Shown one piece after another: positions 50,875 through 58,847 of a DNA stretch of 64,000 nt (within the stretch, counting starts at the first letter, position 1; every line of letters begins with the position of its first letter). A model generated the notes under the pieces. The model searched no databases and had not been told where the DNA came from. It saw only the letters and a list, made by a program, of their open reading frames with translations. Source of the DNA: Enterobacteriaceae bacterium RIT693 (GTDB lineage Bacteria > Pseudomonadota > Gammaproteobacteria > Enterobacterales > Enterobacteriaceae); contig WJYK01000008.1 of NCBI GenBank assembly GCA_009668225.1, forward strand, positions 1 to 64,000, written 5' to 3'. Position numbers and translations under genes: made by a program.

Positions 50875-52236
50875 ATGTTTAAACCGGAACTCCTTTCCCC
50901 GGCGGGAACGCTGAAAAACATGCGTTACGCTTTCGCCTACGGCGCGGATGCCGTTTACGCGGGCCAGCCTCGCTACTCTTTGCGCGTGCGCAATAACGAA
51001 TTCAACCACGAAAACCTCCAGCTCGGGATCAATGAAGCCCATGCGCTGGGTAAAAAATTCTACGTGGTTGTGAATATTGCCCCGCACAATGCCAAGCTAA
51101 AAACCTTCATTCGTGACCTCAAACCGGTCATTGATATGGGCCCGGACGCGCTGATCATGTCAGACCCGGGGCTGATTATGATGGTACGTGAAGCGTTCCC
51201 GGAGATGGATATTCATCTCTCCGTGCAGGCTAACGCCGTCAACTGGGCCACCGTGAAATTCTGGAAGCAAATGGGCCTGACGCGCGTGATCCTTTCCCGC
51301 GAGCTTTCGCTGGAAGAAATCGCCGAAATCCGCGAGCAGGTTCCTGAGATGGAGCTAGAGATCTTCGTTCACGGCGCGCTGTGCATGGCTTACTCCGGCC
51401 GCTGCCTGCTCTCCGGCTATATCAACAAACGCGATCCTAACCAGGGAACCTGCACCAACGCCTGCCGCTGGGAATATAAGGTTCAGGAAGGCAAAGAGGA
51501 CGACATCGGCAATATCGTTCACGTGCACGAGCCTATTCCGGTGCAAAACGTTGAACCTACGCTGGGCGTCGGTGCCCCAACGGACAAAGTGTTTATGGTG
51601 GAAGAAGCCAAACGTCCTGGCGAGTACATGACCGCCTTTGAAGACGAGCACGGCACCTACATCATGAACTCGAAAGATCTACGCGCCATCGAGCACGTAG
51701 AGCGCCTGACCAAAATGGGCGTCCACTCGCTGAAAATCGAAGGCCGCACTAAGTCCTATTACTACTGCGCGCGCACCGCGCAGGTCTATCGCCGCGCCAT
51801 TGATGATGCCGCTGCGGGCAAACCGTTTGACCCTACGCTGCTGCAAACGCTGGAAGGCCTGGCTCACCGTGGTTATACCGAAGGTTTCCTGCGTCGTCAT
51901 ACCCACGATAGCCATCAGAATTATGAATACGGCCACTCTATCTCCGAGAGCCAGCAGTTTGTGGGCGAGTTTACCGGCGAACGTCGCGGCGATCTGGCCG
52001 CAGTGGCGGTGAAAAACAAATTCCTGCTGGGCGACAGCCTGGAAATGATGACCCCGCAGGGCAACATCACCTTTACGCTGGAAAAACTGGAAAACGGCAA
52101 AGCCGAGCCGATAGAGGTTGCTCCGGGCGACGGTCATACCGTATGGATGCCTGTGCCACAGGAAATAGCGCTGGATTATGCTCTGCTAATGCGCAATCTG
52201 GCTGGTCAGACAACCCGAAAACCGCATGCTAACTAG
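50875..52236 (+). CDS. trhP: tRNA hydroxylation protein TrhP (YegQ, U32 family)
   Basis: U32 'peptidase' family member of 453 aa. In E. coli TrhP takes part in prephenate-dependent hydroxylation of wobble uridine to ho5U. The N-terminal TIM-barrel begins MFKPELLSPAGTLKNMRYAF with GADAVYAGQP. The family Cys set is present (CMAYSGRCLLSGYIN, then GTCTNACRWEY), the four cysteines proposed to hold an iron-sulphur cluster. The FHGALC-like VHGALCMAYSGRC signature marks U32. It is a stand-alone gene; cyaR follows 84 bp downstream. Confidence 0.95.
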   Translation: MFKPELLSPAGTLKNMRYAFAYGADAVYAGQPRYSLRVRNNEFNHENLQLGINEAHALGKKFYVVVNIAPHNAKLKTFIRDLKPVIDMGPDALIMSDPGLIMMVREAFPEMDIHLSVQANAVNWATVKFWKQMGLTRVILSRELSLEEIAEIREQVPEMELEIFVHGALCMAYSGRCLLSGYINKRDPNQGTCTNACRWEYKVQEGKEDDIGNIVHVHEPIPVQNVEPTLGVGAPTDKVFMVEEAKRPGEYMTAFEDEHGTYIMNSKDLRAIEHVERLTKMGVHSLKIEGRTKSYYYCARTAQVYRRAIDDAAAGKPFDPTLLQTLEGLAHRGYTEGFLRRHTHDSHQNYEYGHSISESQQFVGEFTGERRGDLAAVAVKNKFLLGDSLEMMTPQGNITFTLEKLENGKAEPIEVAPGDGHTVWMPVPQEIALDYALLMRNLAGQTTRKPHAN

Positions 52237-52268
52237 TTAATTAGGGTTATTTTTTCGCGCTAAGACCA

Positions 52269-52320
52269 TTCTTAGAAACCGATCACATACCGTTACACAA
52301 GATAACGTTATTATCCGCGA
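52269..52320 (+). promoter_or_regulatory. cyaR promoter with CRP-type site
   Basis: -10 TATTAT (52309-52314) ends 6 nt before the predicted cyaR +1. A CRP-like half-site, GATCACAT, with a degenerate partner TTAGA, lies in 52269-52290, centred at about -41.5, the class II CRP position. Expression activated by cAMP-CRP is the known behaviour of cyaR. Confidence 0.7.
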
Positions 52321-52407
52321 GCTGAAAAACATAACCCATAAATGCTAGCTGTACCAGGAACCACCTCCTTGGCCTGCGCAATCTCCCTTGCGCAGGCTTT
52401 CTTTTTT
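52321..52407 (+). ncRNA. cyaR: Small regulatory RNA CyaR
   Basis: Hfq-dependent sRNA that represses ompX, luxS, nadE and others in E. coli and Salmonella. The 87-nt sequence begins GCTGAAAAACATAACCCATA and contains the conserved unpaired ACCACCTCCTT, which targets ribosome-binding sites. It ends in a perfect 10-bp terminator hairpin (GCCTGCGCAA at 52372-52381 with TTGCGCAGGC at 52388-52397) followed by TTTCTTTTTT. Its position between yegQ and yegS is the same as in relatives. The terminator stem carries paired changes relative to my recollection of E. coli, so base-pairing is conserved. Confidence 0.95.
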
Positions 52408-52487
52408 CCGCTGATTCAGCCAGTTCTTACTTCCCCGCCCCCGCTTTGCTCTACACTTTGATAATGCTCATTTTTCTGAGGTAAGTC

Positions 52488-53387
52488 ATGGAGACATCCC
52501 CGCTTTCATTTTTGATACTTAACGGCAAGGGCGCCGGCCATCCGCTGCTGCGTGAGGCCGTTCATACCCTGCGCGAAGAAGGTTACACGCTGCATATCCG
52601 CGTGACCTGGGAAAAAGGAGACGCAGAACGCTACATAGCGGAAGCCTTGAGCCTGGGTGTGGATACCGTGGTGGCGGGCGGCGGGGACGGGACAATTAAT
52701 GAAATTGCTACCTGCCTTGCAAAACTCCCTCCTGCCAGCCGCCCGGCGCTGGGCATTTTACCGCTTGGTACAGCCAACGACTTTGCCACCAGCGCGGGGA
52801 TTCCGGAAGATTTCGAAAAAGCGCTGCGTCTGGCGCTGTTCGCTAAGGCTGCCAATATCGATCTGGTGAAGGTGAACGATGATGCCTTTTTCATCAATAT
52901 GGCCACCGGCGGGTTTGGCACACGCATCACCACCGAAACGCCGGAAAAACTCAAAGCCGCGCTCGGCGGCGTCTCTTACTTTATCCACGGGCTGATGCGC
53001 ATGGATATGCTGAAGCCGGATCGCTGCGATATTCGCGGAGAAGGTTTTAGCTGGCAGGGGGATGCGCTGGTGATTGGGATCGGTAATGGTCGCCAGGCAG
53101 GCGGCGGGCAACAGCTTTGCCCGGAAGCGCTGATTAATGACGGGTTGCTTGAGCTGCGGATTTTTACCGGTGAAGATCTGCTTCCAGCGCTGCTAACTAC
53201 CCTGACGAACCCGGGTGAAAACCCGAATGTCACTGAAGGAAAATCGGCGTGGTTTGAGATTTCTGCTCCGCACGATATTACTTTTAACCTGGACGGCGAA
53301 CCGCTGAGCGGACGGCATTTCCGGATTGAAATCCACCCCAATGCGCTGGCCTGTCGTTTGCCACCTAATTGCCCGCTGTTGGGGTAA
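52488..53387 (+). CDS. yegS: Lipid kinase YegS
   Basis: A 299-aa member of the diacylglycerol-kinase catalytic family; E. coli YegS phosphorylates phosphatidylglycerol in vitro. The nucleotide-binding [12 protein letters not shown] is near residues 61-72, followed by [14 protein letters not shown] and [11 protein letters not shown]; the C-terminal domain contains [10 protein letters not shown]. It starts 80 bp after the cyaR terminator and is followed by a perfect 13-bp inverted repeat. Confidence 0.95.
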   Translation: METSPLSFLILNGKGAGHPLLREAVHTLREEGYTLHIRVTWEKGDAERYIAEALSLGVDTVVAGGGDGTINEIATCLAKLPPASRPALGILPLGTANDFATSAGIPEDFEKALRLALFAKAANIDLVKVNDDAFFINMATGGFGTRITTETPEKLKAALGGVSYFIHGLMRMDMLKPDRCDIRGEGFSWQGDALVIGIGNGRQAGGGQQLCPEALINDGLLELRIFTGEDLLPALLTTLTNPGENPNVTEGKSAWFEISAPHDITFNLDGEPLSGRHFRIEIHPNALACRLPPNCPLLG

Positions 53388-53405
53388 GCTACAACGTTGC
53401 GGCTT

Positions 53406-53436
53406 GTTTATCCCCTCACCCTCTGAGGGGATAAAC
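53406..53436 (+). repeat. Perfect 13-bp inverted repeat after yegS
   Basis: GTTTATCCCCTCA (53406-53418) / TGAGGGGATAAAC (53424-53436) with the loop CCCTC, starting 19 bp after the yegS stop. It has no T-run behind it, so the terminator role is uncertain; it may protect the mRNA 3' end. Confidence 0.75.
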
Positions 53437-53554
53437 AATATCTGCTACTTTACTCCCTCTGTGCTCTCTAATAGCCACATTTTCCCTTCAAATCTTCCGG
53501 GAGATATCTTTCACTCCGCAGTTATTCCGTTCACCCGTAGGTCTGTTTTCCCTG

Positions 53555-54095
53555 CACGTTCAGAGCACGGTGAACGTGTCAGGTGGCATTACGCCATGCC
53601 CCCTGACGACCCCTGGCGCCCGGCAAGCTCATCGCCGCTAAAGCGATAACCCCCCGGCCATCACCCAAACATTCGGGGTCGTTCGCGATTCGTTCCCGAC
53701 GATCGCTCTCTTTCGCTGCTCCCGGCAGCTCAACCCCGTCTGAGTTGGGTCATAACCGGGGGCGATGAGAGCCGGGATCAAGGGCGTGGCTGTGGGACTT
53801 GCAGCGCCTATGACGTTCAGCGTGGCTGCGGATTTGAAGCGAGGCACGGTTCCGGCTTAAATCGCCTCCGTTTTCTCTCCGACTGGCCAGGGTCCGGGCC
53901 TCGGGAACGGCCGGAGGCTGAGAGCGTCGGGAACGCATCTCAGCCGACCCAGGACTGGGAGATAAAACGGAGGTCTGCCGCTTCAGCGATCGATTTATTT
54001 CGCCGGGAGTCTGGGGTCTCGGGGGAATGACGGTGATTCTCCCGAGACGTTCACCGATTCGGTGGTGACATGTGAAGCAGGACTGGAGGTGAACG
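53555..54095. other. Dense hairpin array, candidate structured non-coding RNA, in the yegS-fbaB gap
   Basis: The 873-bp gap (53388-54260) has no gene homologue that I can name. About 540 bp of it folds into consecutive stems: CACGTTCA/TGAACGTG (53555-53562, 53571-53578); GTCAGG-GGCAT/ATGCC-CCTGAC (53578-53607); CCCGGC..CTCATCGCC/GGCGATGAG..GCCGGG (53619-53636 with 53761-53776); a 16-bp stem CCTCCGTTTTCTCTCC (53865-53880) with 53958-53973, one mismatch, enclosing two hairpins; GTCTCGGGGGAAT/ATTCTCCCGAGAC (54016-54028, 54036-54048); CACCG/CGGTG (54052-54064). Short open frames exist on both strands but lack ribosome-binding sites and look like by-products of the structure. Which strand is transcribed, if any, cannot be read here. 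Confidence 0.5.
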
Positions 54096-54127
54096 GAACT
54101 TTAGCCGATCCTTCATGGAGCATATTT

Positions 54128-54202
54128 ATGGCTAAGAGACGGCGCAGGCAAGAAGAATGCCGGGATGATGGAAATAACCCAACCGCAAAAAAACTCCTAT
54201 AA
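54128..54202 (+). CDS. Possible 24-residue basic small protein
   Basis: ATG at 54128 preceded by GGAG (54117-54120) at 7-nt spacing. The frame gives MAKRRRRQEECRDDG, then NNPTAKKLL, and a TAA at 54200-54202. The product is strongly basic at the N-terminus with one Cys and no membrane helix. It lies between the hairpin array and a terminator, so it could be the coding end of a structured leader. I do not recognise it, and 24 codons can occur by chance. Confidence 0.3.
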   Translation: MAKRRRRQEECRDDGNNPTAKKLL

Positions 54203-54245
54203 AAAAGTCCACCAATAGGGGCAGCCCATATCGGAGGACTTTTTT
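54201..54245. terminator. Bidirectional terminator downstream of fbaB
   Basis: Arms AAAAAAGTCC (54201-54210) and GGACTTTTTT (54236-54245) enclose a 25-nt loop with an inner GGG/CCC pair. On the minus strand it follows the fbaB stop by 15 bp and ends in a U-run; on the plus strand it would end any transcript from the hairpin region. Confidence 0.85.
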
Positions 54246-54260
54246 AGATTATGCGATAAT

Positions 54261-55313
54261 TTACGCGATGGTCACTTTCTCATTCAGATAAACATCCTGC
54301 ACGGCGTTAATCAGCTTCACGCCGTCAACCATCGATTTCTTGAACGCCTTACGCCCCAGAATAAGCCCCATGCCGCCCGCACGTTTGTTAATCACCGCCG
54401 TACGCACCGCATCCGCCAGGTCAGTTTCACCGCCCGCGGCACCGCCGGAGTTGATAAGGCCGGCACGGCCCATGTAGCAGTTCGCCAGCTGGTAGCGCAC
54501 CAGATCGATAGGGTTGTCGGTGGTCAGCTTGCTGTAAACTTTTTCGTCGGTATAGCCAAAGTTTACCGCTTTATAACCGCCGTTATTCTCCGCCATTTTC
54601 TGCTTCACGATATCGGCCCCGATGGTTGCCGCAAGGTGGTTAGCCTGGCCGGTTAAGTCGGCGCTGACGTGGTAATCCACCCCGTCCTTTTTAAAGGCTG
54701 AGTTACGCAGATAGGCCCACAGTACGGTGACAAGGCCAAGCTCGTGCGCACGCTCAAAAGCGGCAGAAATCTCTTCAATCTGGCGGCGGGATTCAGGCGA
54801 GCCAAAGTAAATGGTGGCCCCGACCGCGACCGCGCCCATATTGAAGGCCTGCTCAACGCTGGCATACAGCGTCTGGTCGTAGGTGGTTGGGTAGCTCAGC
54901 GTTTCGTTGTGATTCAGCTTAACCAAAAACGGAATACGGTGGGCATAGCGGCGCGAAACCGAAGCCAGCACGCCATAGGTGGAAGCCACGCAGTTACAGC
55001 CCGCCTCAATAGCCAGCTCAACGATGTTTTTCGGATCGAAATACAGCGGGTTCGCGGCAAAGGACGCGCCCGCCGAGTGCTCAACGCCCTGATCCACAGG
55101 AAGAATAGAAAGGTAACCGGTGCCAGCGAGACGCCCGGTGTTATACAGCGTCTGCATGTTTCGCAGCACCGCCGGTGGGCGATTATTGTCGACCATCACC
55201 CTGTCAACGTAGTCCGAGCCGGGCAGATAAAGCTGGTCTGCCGGAATAGTCATACAACGATGCTGTAACAAGCCGTCGGCATCTTTGCCAAGCAACTGCG
55301 CAATATCAGTCAT
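54261..55313 (-). CDS. fbaB: Class I fructose-bisphosphate aldolase FbaB
   Basis: Schiff-base (metal-independent) aldolase of the DhnA/FbaB family, 350 aa, cleaving fructose-1,6-bisphosphate to DHAP and glyceraldehyde-3-phosphate; in E. coli it is favoured in gluconeogenic growth. Conserved blocks are [52 protein letters not shown] and [15 protein letters not shown]. The ATG at 55313 has GGGAG 7 nt upstream and gives the E. coli length; 42 codons of upstream open frame are excluded. It is divergent from yegT. Confidence 0.96.
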   Translation of the reverse strand: MTDIAQLLGKDADGLLQHRCMTIPADQLYLPGSDYVDRVMVDNNRPPAVLRNMQTLYNTGRLAGTGYLSILPVDQGVEHSAGASFAANPLYFDPKNIVELAIEAGCNCVASTYGVLASVSRRYAHRIPFLVKLNHNETLSYPTTYDQTLYASVEQAFNMGAVAVGATIYFGSPESRRQIEEISAAFERAHELGLVTVLWAYLRNSAFKKDGVDYHVSADLTGQANHLAATIGADIVKQKMAENNGGYKAVNFGYTDEKVYSKLTTDNPIDLVRYQLANCYMGRAGLINSGGAAGGETDLADAVRTAVINKRAGGMGLILGRKAFKKSMVDGVKLINAVQDVYLNEKVTIA

Positions 55314-55586
55314 AATACGCTCCCGTAACGGCAGCGAGCCCCCTGCCCGCTGCGCAAGAAAAATCCAGCGCCACGCCGTAAAAACGTGGGCAGCACTAAG
55401 CCTGGTATCCACGGCGCAGATCCGCCAGTTCAGGCGCACTTTTGCCCCCTTTCCGGGCGTAACGCCAGGCGGCCACTCCGGCTATTTTTGCAATGGCGAT
55501 CATAGAATCGACGCAAAGGTATTTAAAAGGTATTATTGATTGGTATGGTTAAGGCACACCCTACACCTGTCATGAAGGTCCTGAGC

Positions 55587-56864
55587 ATGAAACGTACAAC
55601 GATTAGCCTTTCGTTCATGATGTTTATCGAATGGTTTATCTGGGGCGCCTGGTTTGTGCCCCTGTGGCTGTTCCTCAACAAAAGTGGTTTTACCGCCGGT
55701 GAAATCGGCTGGTCCTACGCCTGCACCGCCATCGCTGCTATTTTGTCGCCCATCCTGGTTGGTTCGTTAACCGACCGTTTCTTTGCCGCCCAGAAAGTGC
55801 TGGCGCTGCTGATGTTCGTCGGCGCCGGGCTGATGTATCTGGCCGCGCAGCAAACGGAGTTTGTCTACTTCTTCCCGCTGCTGCTGGCCTACTCGCTGAC
55901 CTATATGCCGACCATTGCGCTCACCAACAGCATCGCGTTTTCCAACGTTGACGACGTGGAACGTGACTTCCCGCGCATTCGCGTGATGGGCACCATCGGC
56001 TGGATTGCCTCCGGAATTGTGTGCGGCTTTCTGCCGCAGATGATGGGCTTCAGCGATATCTCGCCGACCAACGTGCCGCTGCTGATTACCGCTATCAGTT
56101 CCGTTGTTCTGGGCGTGTTCGCGTTCTTCTTGCCCAATACGCCGCCAAAAAGTACCGGCAAATTAAGCCTGAAGGTGATGCTGGGCCTCGACGCGCTGGT
56201 GCTGCTCAAAGACAAAAACTTCCTGGTCTTCTTCTTCTGTTCGTTCCTGTTTGCTATGCCGCTGGCGTTTTACTACATCTTTGCCAACGGCTACCTGACC
56301 GAAGTCGGCATGCACAACGCCACCGGCTGGATGACCCTCGGCCAGTTCTCCGAAATCTTCTTTATGCTGGCGCTGCCGTTCTTCACTAAGCGTCTTGGTA
56401 TTAAAAAGGTCTTACTGCTTGGTCTGGTCACGGCGGCCATTCGCTACGGCTTCTTTGTTTACGGCGACGCGTCACACCTGTTCACCTACGGCCTGCTGTT
56501 CCTCGGCATCCTGCTGCACGGCGTGAGCTACGACTTCTACTACGTCACCGCCTACATTTACGTAGACAAAAAATCCCCGGTATATATGCGCACCGCGGCG
56601 CAGGGGCTGATCACCCTTTGCTGCCAGGGCTTCGGCAGCCTGTTGGGCTACAGCCTCGGCGGCAAAATGATGGAAAAAATGTTTGCTTACGCCTCGCCGG
56701 TGAACGGCCAGACCTTTAACTGGGCGGGGATGTGGGGCTTTGGCGCAATAATGATCGCCGTCATCGCCGTGCTATTCATGGTCTTCTTCCGCGAGTCGGA
56801 CAAAGAGATTGCTACCATCGCCGTTGCCGGTGATGAATCTGAAAAAGTATTGAAGGAAGCGTAA
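55587..56864 (+). CDS. yegT: Nucleoside:H+ symporter-family transporter YegT
   Basis: Major-facilitator protein of the NHS (NupG/XapB) family, 425 aa, with about 12 membrane helices; probably imports a nucleoside or a similar glycoside. The N-terminus SFMMFIEWFIWGAWFVPLWL is the family hallmark. RIRVMGTIGWIASGIVCGFL is motif-A-like, and GVSYDFYYVTAYIYVDKK is in helix 10. The ATG at 55587 with AAGGT 8 nt upstream aligns with the E. coli start, so 17 earlier codons are excluded. It leads an operon with yegU and yegV, opposite the regulator yegW. Confidence 0.93.
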   Translation: MKRTTISLSFMMFIEWFIWGAWFVPLWLFLNKSGFTAGEIGWSYACTAIAAILSPILVGSLTDRFFAAQKVLALLMFVGAGLMYLAAQQTEFVYFFPLLLAYSLTYMPTIALTNSIAFSNVDDVERDFPRIRVMGTIGWIASGIVCGFLPQMMGFSDISPTNVPLLITAISSVVLGVFAFFLPNTPPKSTGKLSLKVMLGLDALVLLKDKNFLVFFFCSFLFAMPLAFYYIFANGYLTEVGMHNATGWMTLGQFSEIFFMLALPFFTKRLGIKKVLLLGLVTAAIRYGFFVYGDASHLFTYGLLFLGILLHGVSYDFYYVTAYIYVDKKSPVYMRTAAQGLITLCCQGFGSLLGYSLGGKMMEKMFAYASPVNGQTFNWAGMWGFGAIMIAVIAVLFMVFFRESDKEIATIAVAGDESEKVLKEA

Positions 56865-56915
56865 CAATGGAAAATCGTATTCTGGGAGCCTTTTACGGCC
56901 AGATGTTAGGTGATG
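55587..56915 (+). other. yegT-yegU junction note: yegT itself is 55587-56864
   Basis: This entry only marks that yegT and the start of yegU are contiguous: the yegT stop (56864) and the yegU ATG (56867) are separated by 2 bp, so the two are read as one operon. Confidence 0.6.
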
Positions 56916-57880
56916 CGATGGGTATGCCGTCCGAACTGTGGCCGCGCTCGCGCGTGAAGGCTCATTTTGGCTGGATAGACCGGTTCCTGCCGGGCCCGGC
57001 AGAAAACAACGCCGCCTGTTACTTTGCCCGCGCTAAGTTTACCGACGACACCTCAATGGCGCTGGCGCTGGCAGATGCCATCATCGAGCACCACGGCGCG
57101 ATCAACCCGGACGCCATTGGTCGCCATATCCTGGCGTGGGCAGAAGGGTTCGATGCGTTTAATAAAAACGTGCTCGGCCCGACGTCAAAAATAGCCCTGA
57201 ATGCGATTAAACAAGGCACGCCGGTCAGCGAGCTGGAAAACAACGGCGTCACCAACGGCGCGGCTATGCGGGCCTCCCCGCTGGGCTGCATGCTGCCTAC
57301 GGCAAATCTTGATGAGTTTGTGGACGAAGTGGCGCTGGCCTCAAGCCCTACGCACAAGTCTGACCTGGCCATCGCCGGTGCGGTGGTGATTTCCTGGGCA
57401 ATTTCCCGCGCGATTGACGGTGCAAGCTGGGAAACCATTTGCGATGAACTGCCTTCCGTTGCCCGCCACGCGCAGGAAAAACGGATCACCACCTTCAGCG
57501 CCTCCCTCGCTGCACGTCTGGAGCTTGCGCTCGGCGTGGCCCGCAAAGCCCGCGGTACCGAATCGGCCATGGAGGAGATTTATCAGCTAGTCGGCACCGG
57601 CACCAGCACCGTTGAGTCCGTTCCGGCCGCCATCGCAATGGTCGAACTGGCAAAAACCGACCCTAACCGCTGCGCCATCCTGTGCGCAAACCTTGGGGGA
57701 GACACCGACACCATTGGCGCCATGGCAACCGCCATCTGCGGCGCCCTTAATGGCGTGGAAAGCATCGATCCGGCGTTAAAACAGGAGCTGGATGAAGAGA
57801 ACCAGCTCGACTTCACGCGCTACAGCCGAATCTTTATGGCTTACCGCCAGCAGAGAGAGGCCAGCCATGAAGCCAAATGA
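56867..57880 (+). CDS. yegU: ADP-ribosylglycohydrolase-family protein YegU
   Basis: A 337-aa member of the ADP-ribosyl-glycohydrolase (ARH/DraG) fold. Both metal-site motifs are intact: GQMLGDAMGMPSE with FTDDTSMALALADAI at the N-terminal half, and NLGGDTDTIGAMATAI at the C-terminal half (Asp residues bind two Mg2+). With a nucleoside-type transporter and a sugar kinase in the operon, hydrolysis of an N-glycosidic bond in an imported compound is a reasonable inference; the substrate is unknown. It overlaps yegV by 14 bp. Confidence 0.92.
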   Translation: MENRILGAFYGQMLGDAMGMPSELWPRSRVKAHFGWIDRFLPGPAENNAACYFARAKFTDDTSMALALADAIIEHHGAINPDAIGRHILAWAEGFDAFNKNVLGPTSKIALNAIKQGTPVSELENNGVTNGAAMRASPLGCMLPTANLDEFVDEVALASSPTHKSDLAIAGAVVISWAISRAIDGASWETICDELPSVARHAQEKRITTFSASLAARLELALGVARKARGTESAMEEIYQLVGTGTSTVESVPAAIAMVELAKTDPNRCAILCANLGGDTDTIGAMATAICGALNGVESIDPALKQELDEENQLDFTRYSRIFMAYRQQREASHEAK

Positions 57881-58847
57881 GCTGCTAAGCAAGCTGCCGC
57901 GGCTCAGCGCTCAGCGCCCGGTCTGCGTGCTCGGTTCGGCAGTGATTGACGTCATCGCCGACGCCTACGCCCTGCCGTGGCGAGGCTGTGATATCGAACT
58001 GCATCAGCAGGGCGTTAACATCGGCGGCTGCGCGCTGAACATCGCCATCACGCTTTCGCGCCTGGGCATAGCCTCGCAGAACGCGCTGCCGATTGGCGAG
58101 GGCACTTGGGCCAACATTATTCGTAACAGCCTCGAAAAACAGCAAATCCGCAGCGAAATCCATACCGATGCAGGGGATAACGGCTGGTGCCTGGCGCTGG
58201 TTGAACCCGACGGGGAACGTACCTTTATGTCTTTCCGCGGCGTGGAGCATCAGTGGAATCAGGCCTGGCTTGATGCCTTAGTTATCGCGCCCGGCACGCT
58301 GCTGTCGCTTTCCGGCTACCAGCTCGCCGGGCCTTGCGCTGAACTGCTCGTCCGCTGGCTGGAATCACTTCGTGATATTACGCCGTTTATCGACTTCGGC
58401 CCGCGCATTGCCGATATCCCCCAGCCGCTGCTGGCAAGGATTATGGCCTGCAGGCCGATTGTTTCGCTGAATCGCCAGGAAGCCGCCATCGTTGCGGAGT
58501 GGCTTGACGTTGATCCTGACAATATCGAAGCGATCTGCAGCGCGTGGCTGACCCACTACGCCAGTCCGCTGATCGTTCGGTTAGATAAAGAAGGCGCCTG
58601 GTTTGCCGACGGCAAACAAATGGGCATCGCCGCGCCGTTCCCGACCGCCGTCGTCGATACCATCGGTGCTGGTGACAGCCACGCGGGCGGCACGCTGGCA
58701 GGCCTGGCGGCTGGCTGGAGTCTGGAAGAAGCGGTTAGCCTGGGTAATGCGGTTGCCAGCTATGTGGTTGGCCACCGCGGCGGCGACTGCGCGCCAAAAC
58801 TCGCGCAGCTAGAACAATCCCTACTCCTCGCAGACGAAAACGTATAA
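57867..58847 (+). CDS. yegV: PfkB-family sugar kinase YegV
   Basis: Ribokinase/PfkB-like kinase of 326 aa. The N-terminal CVLGSAVIDVIADAY and QQGVNIGGCALNIAITLSRLG (substrate-binding GG) and the C-terminal DTIGAGDSHAGGTLAGLAAG (PfkB signature 2 with the catalytic Asp and anion hole) are complete. It could phosphorylate the sugar released by YegU. The ATG at 57867, inside the yegU end, has GAGAGG upstream and starts MKPNELLSKLP; 25 earlier codons overlap yegU and are excluded. Its 3' end overlaps the convergent yegW by 27 bp. Confidence 0.92.
   Translation: MKPNELLSKLPRLSAQRPVCVLGSAVIDVIADAYALPWRGCDIELHQQGVNIGGCALNIAITLSRLGIASQNALPIGEGTWANIIRNSLEKQQIRSEIHTDAGDNGWCLALVEPDGERTFMSFRGVEHQWNQAWLDALVIAPGTLLSLSGYQLAGPCAELLVRWLESLRDITPFIDFGPRIADIPQPLLARIMACRPIVSLNRQEAAIVAEWLDVDPDNIEAICSAWLTHYASPLIVRLDKEGAWFADGKQMGIAAPFPTAVVDTIGAGDSHAGGTLAGLAAGWSLEEAVSLGNAVASYVVGHRGGDCAPKLAQLEQSLLLADENV

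Noticed and set aside
53638-53938. Short minus-strand frames (69 and 62 codons) within the hairpin region
   Set aside because: They overlap each other in different frames, lack ribosome-binding sites, and their sequence follows from the inverted repeats. Not reported as genes.
55587-56915. yegT-yegU junction as a separate biological feature
   Set aside because: The 2-bp gap only indicates co-transcription; the junction entry in the feature list carries no independent element.
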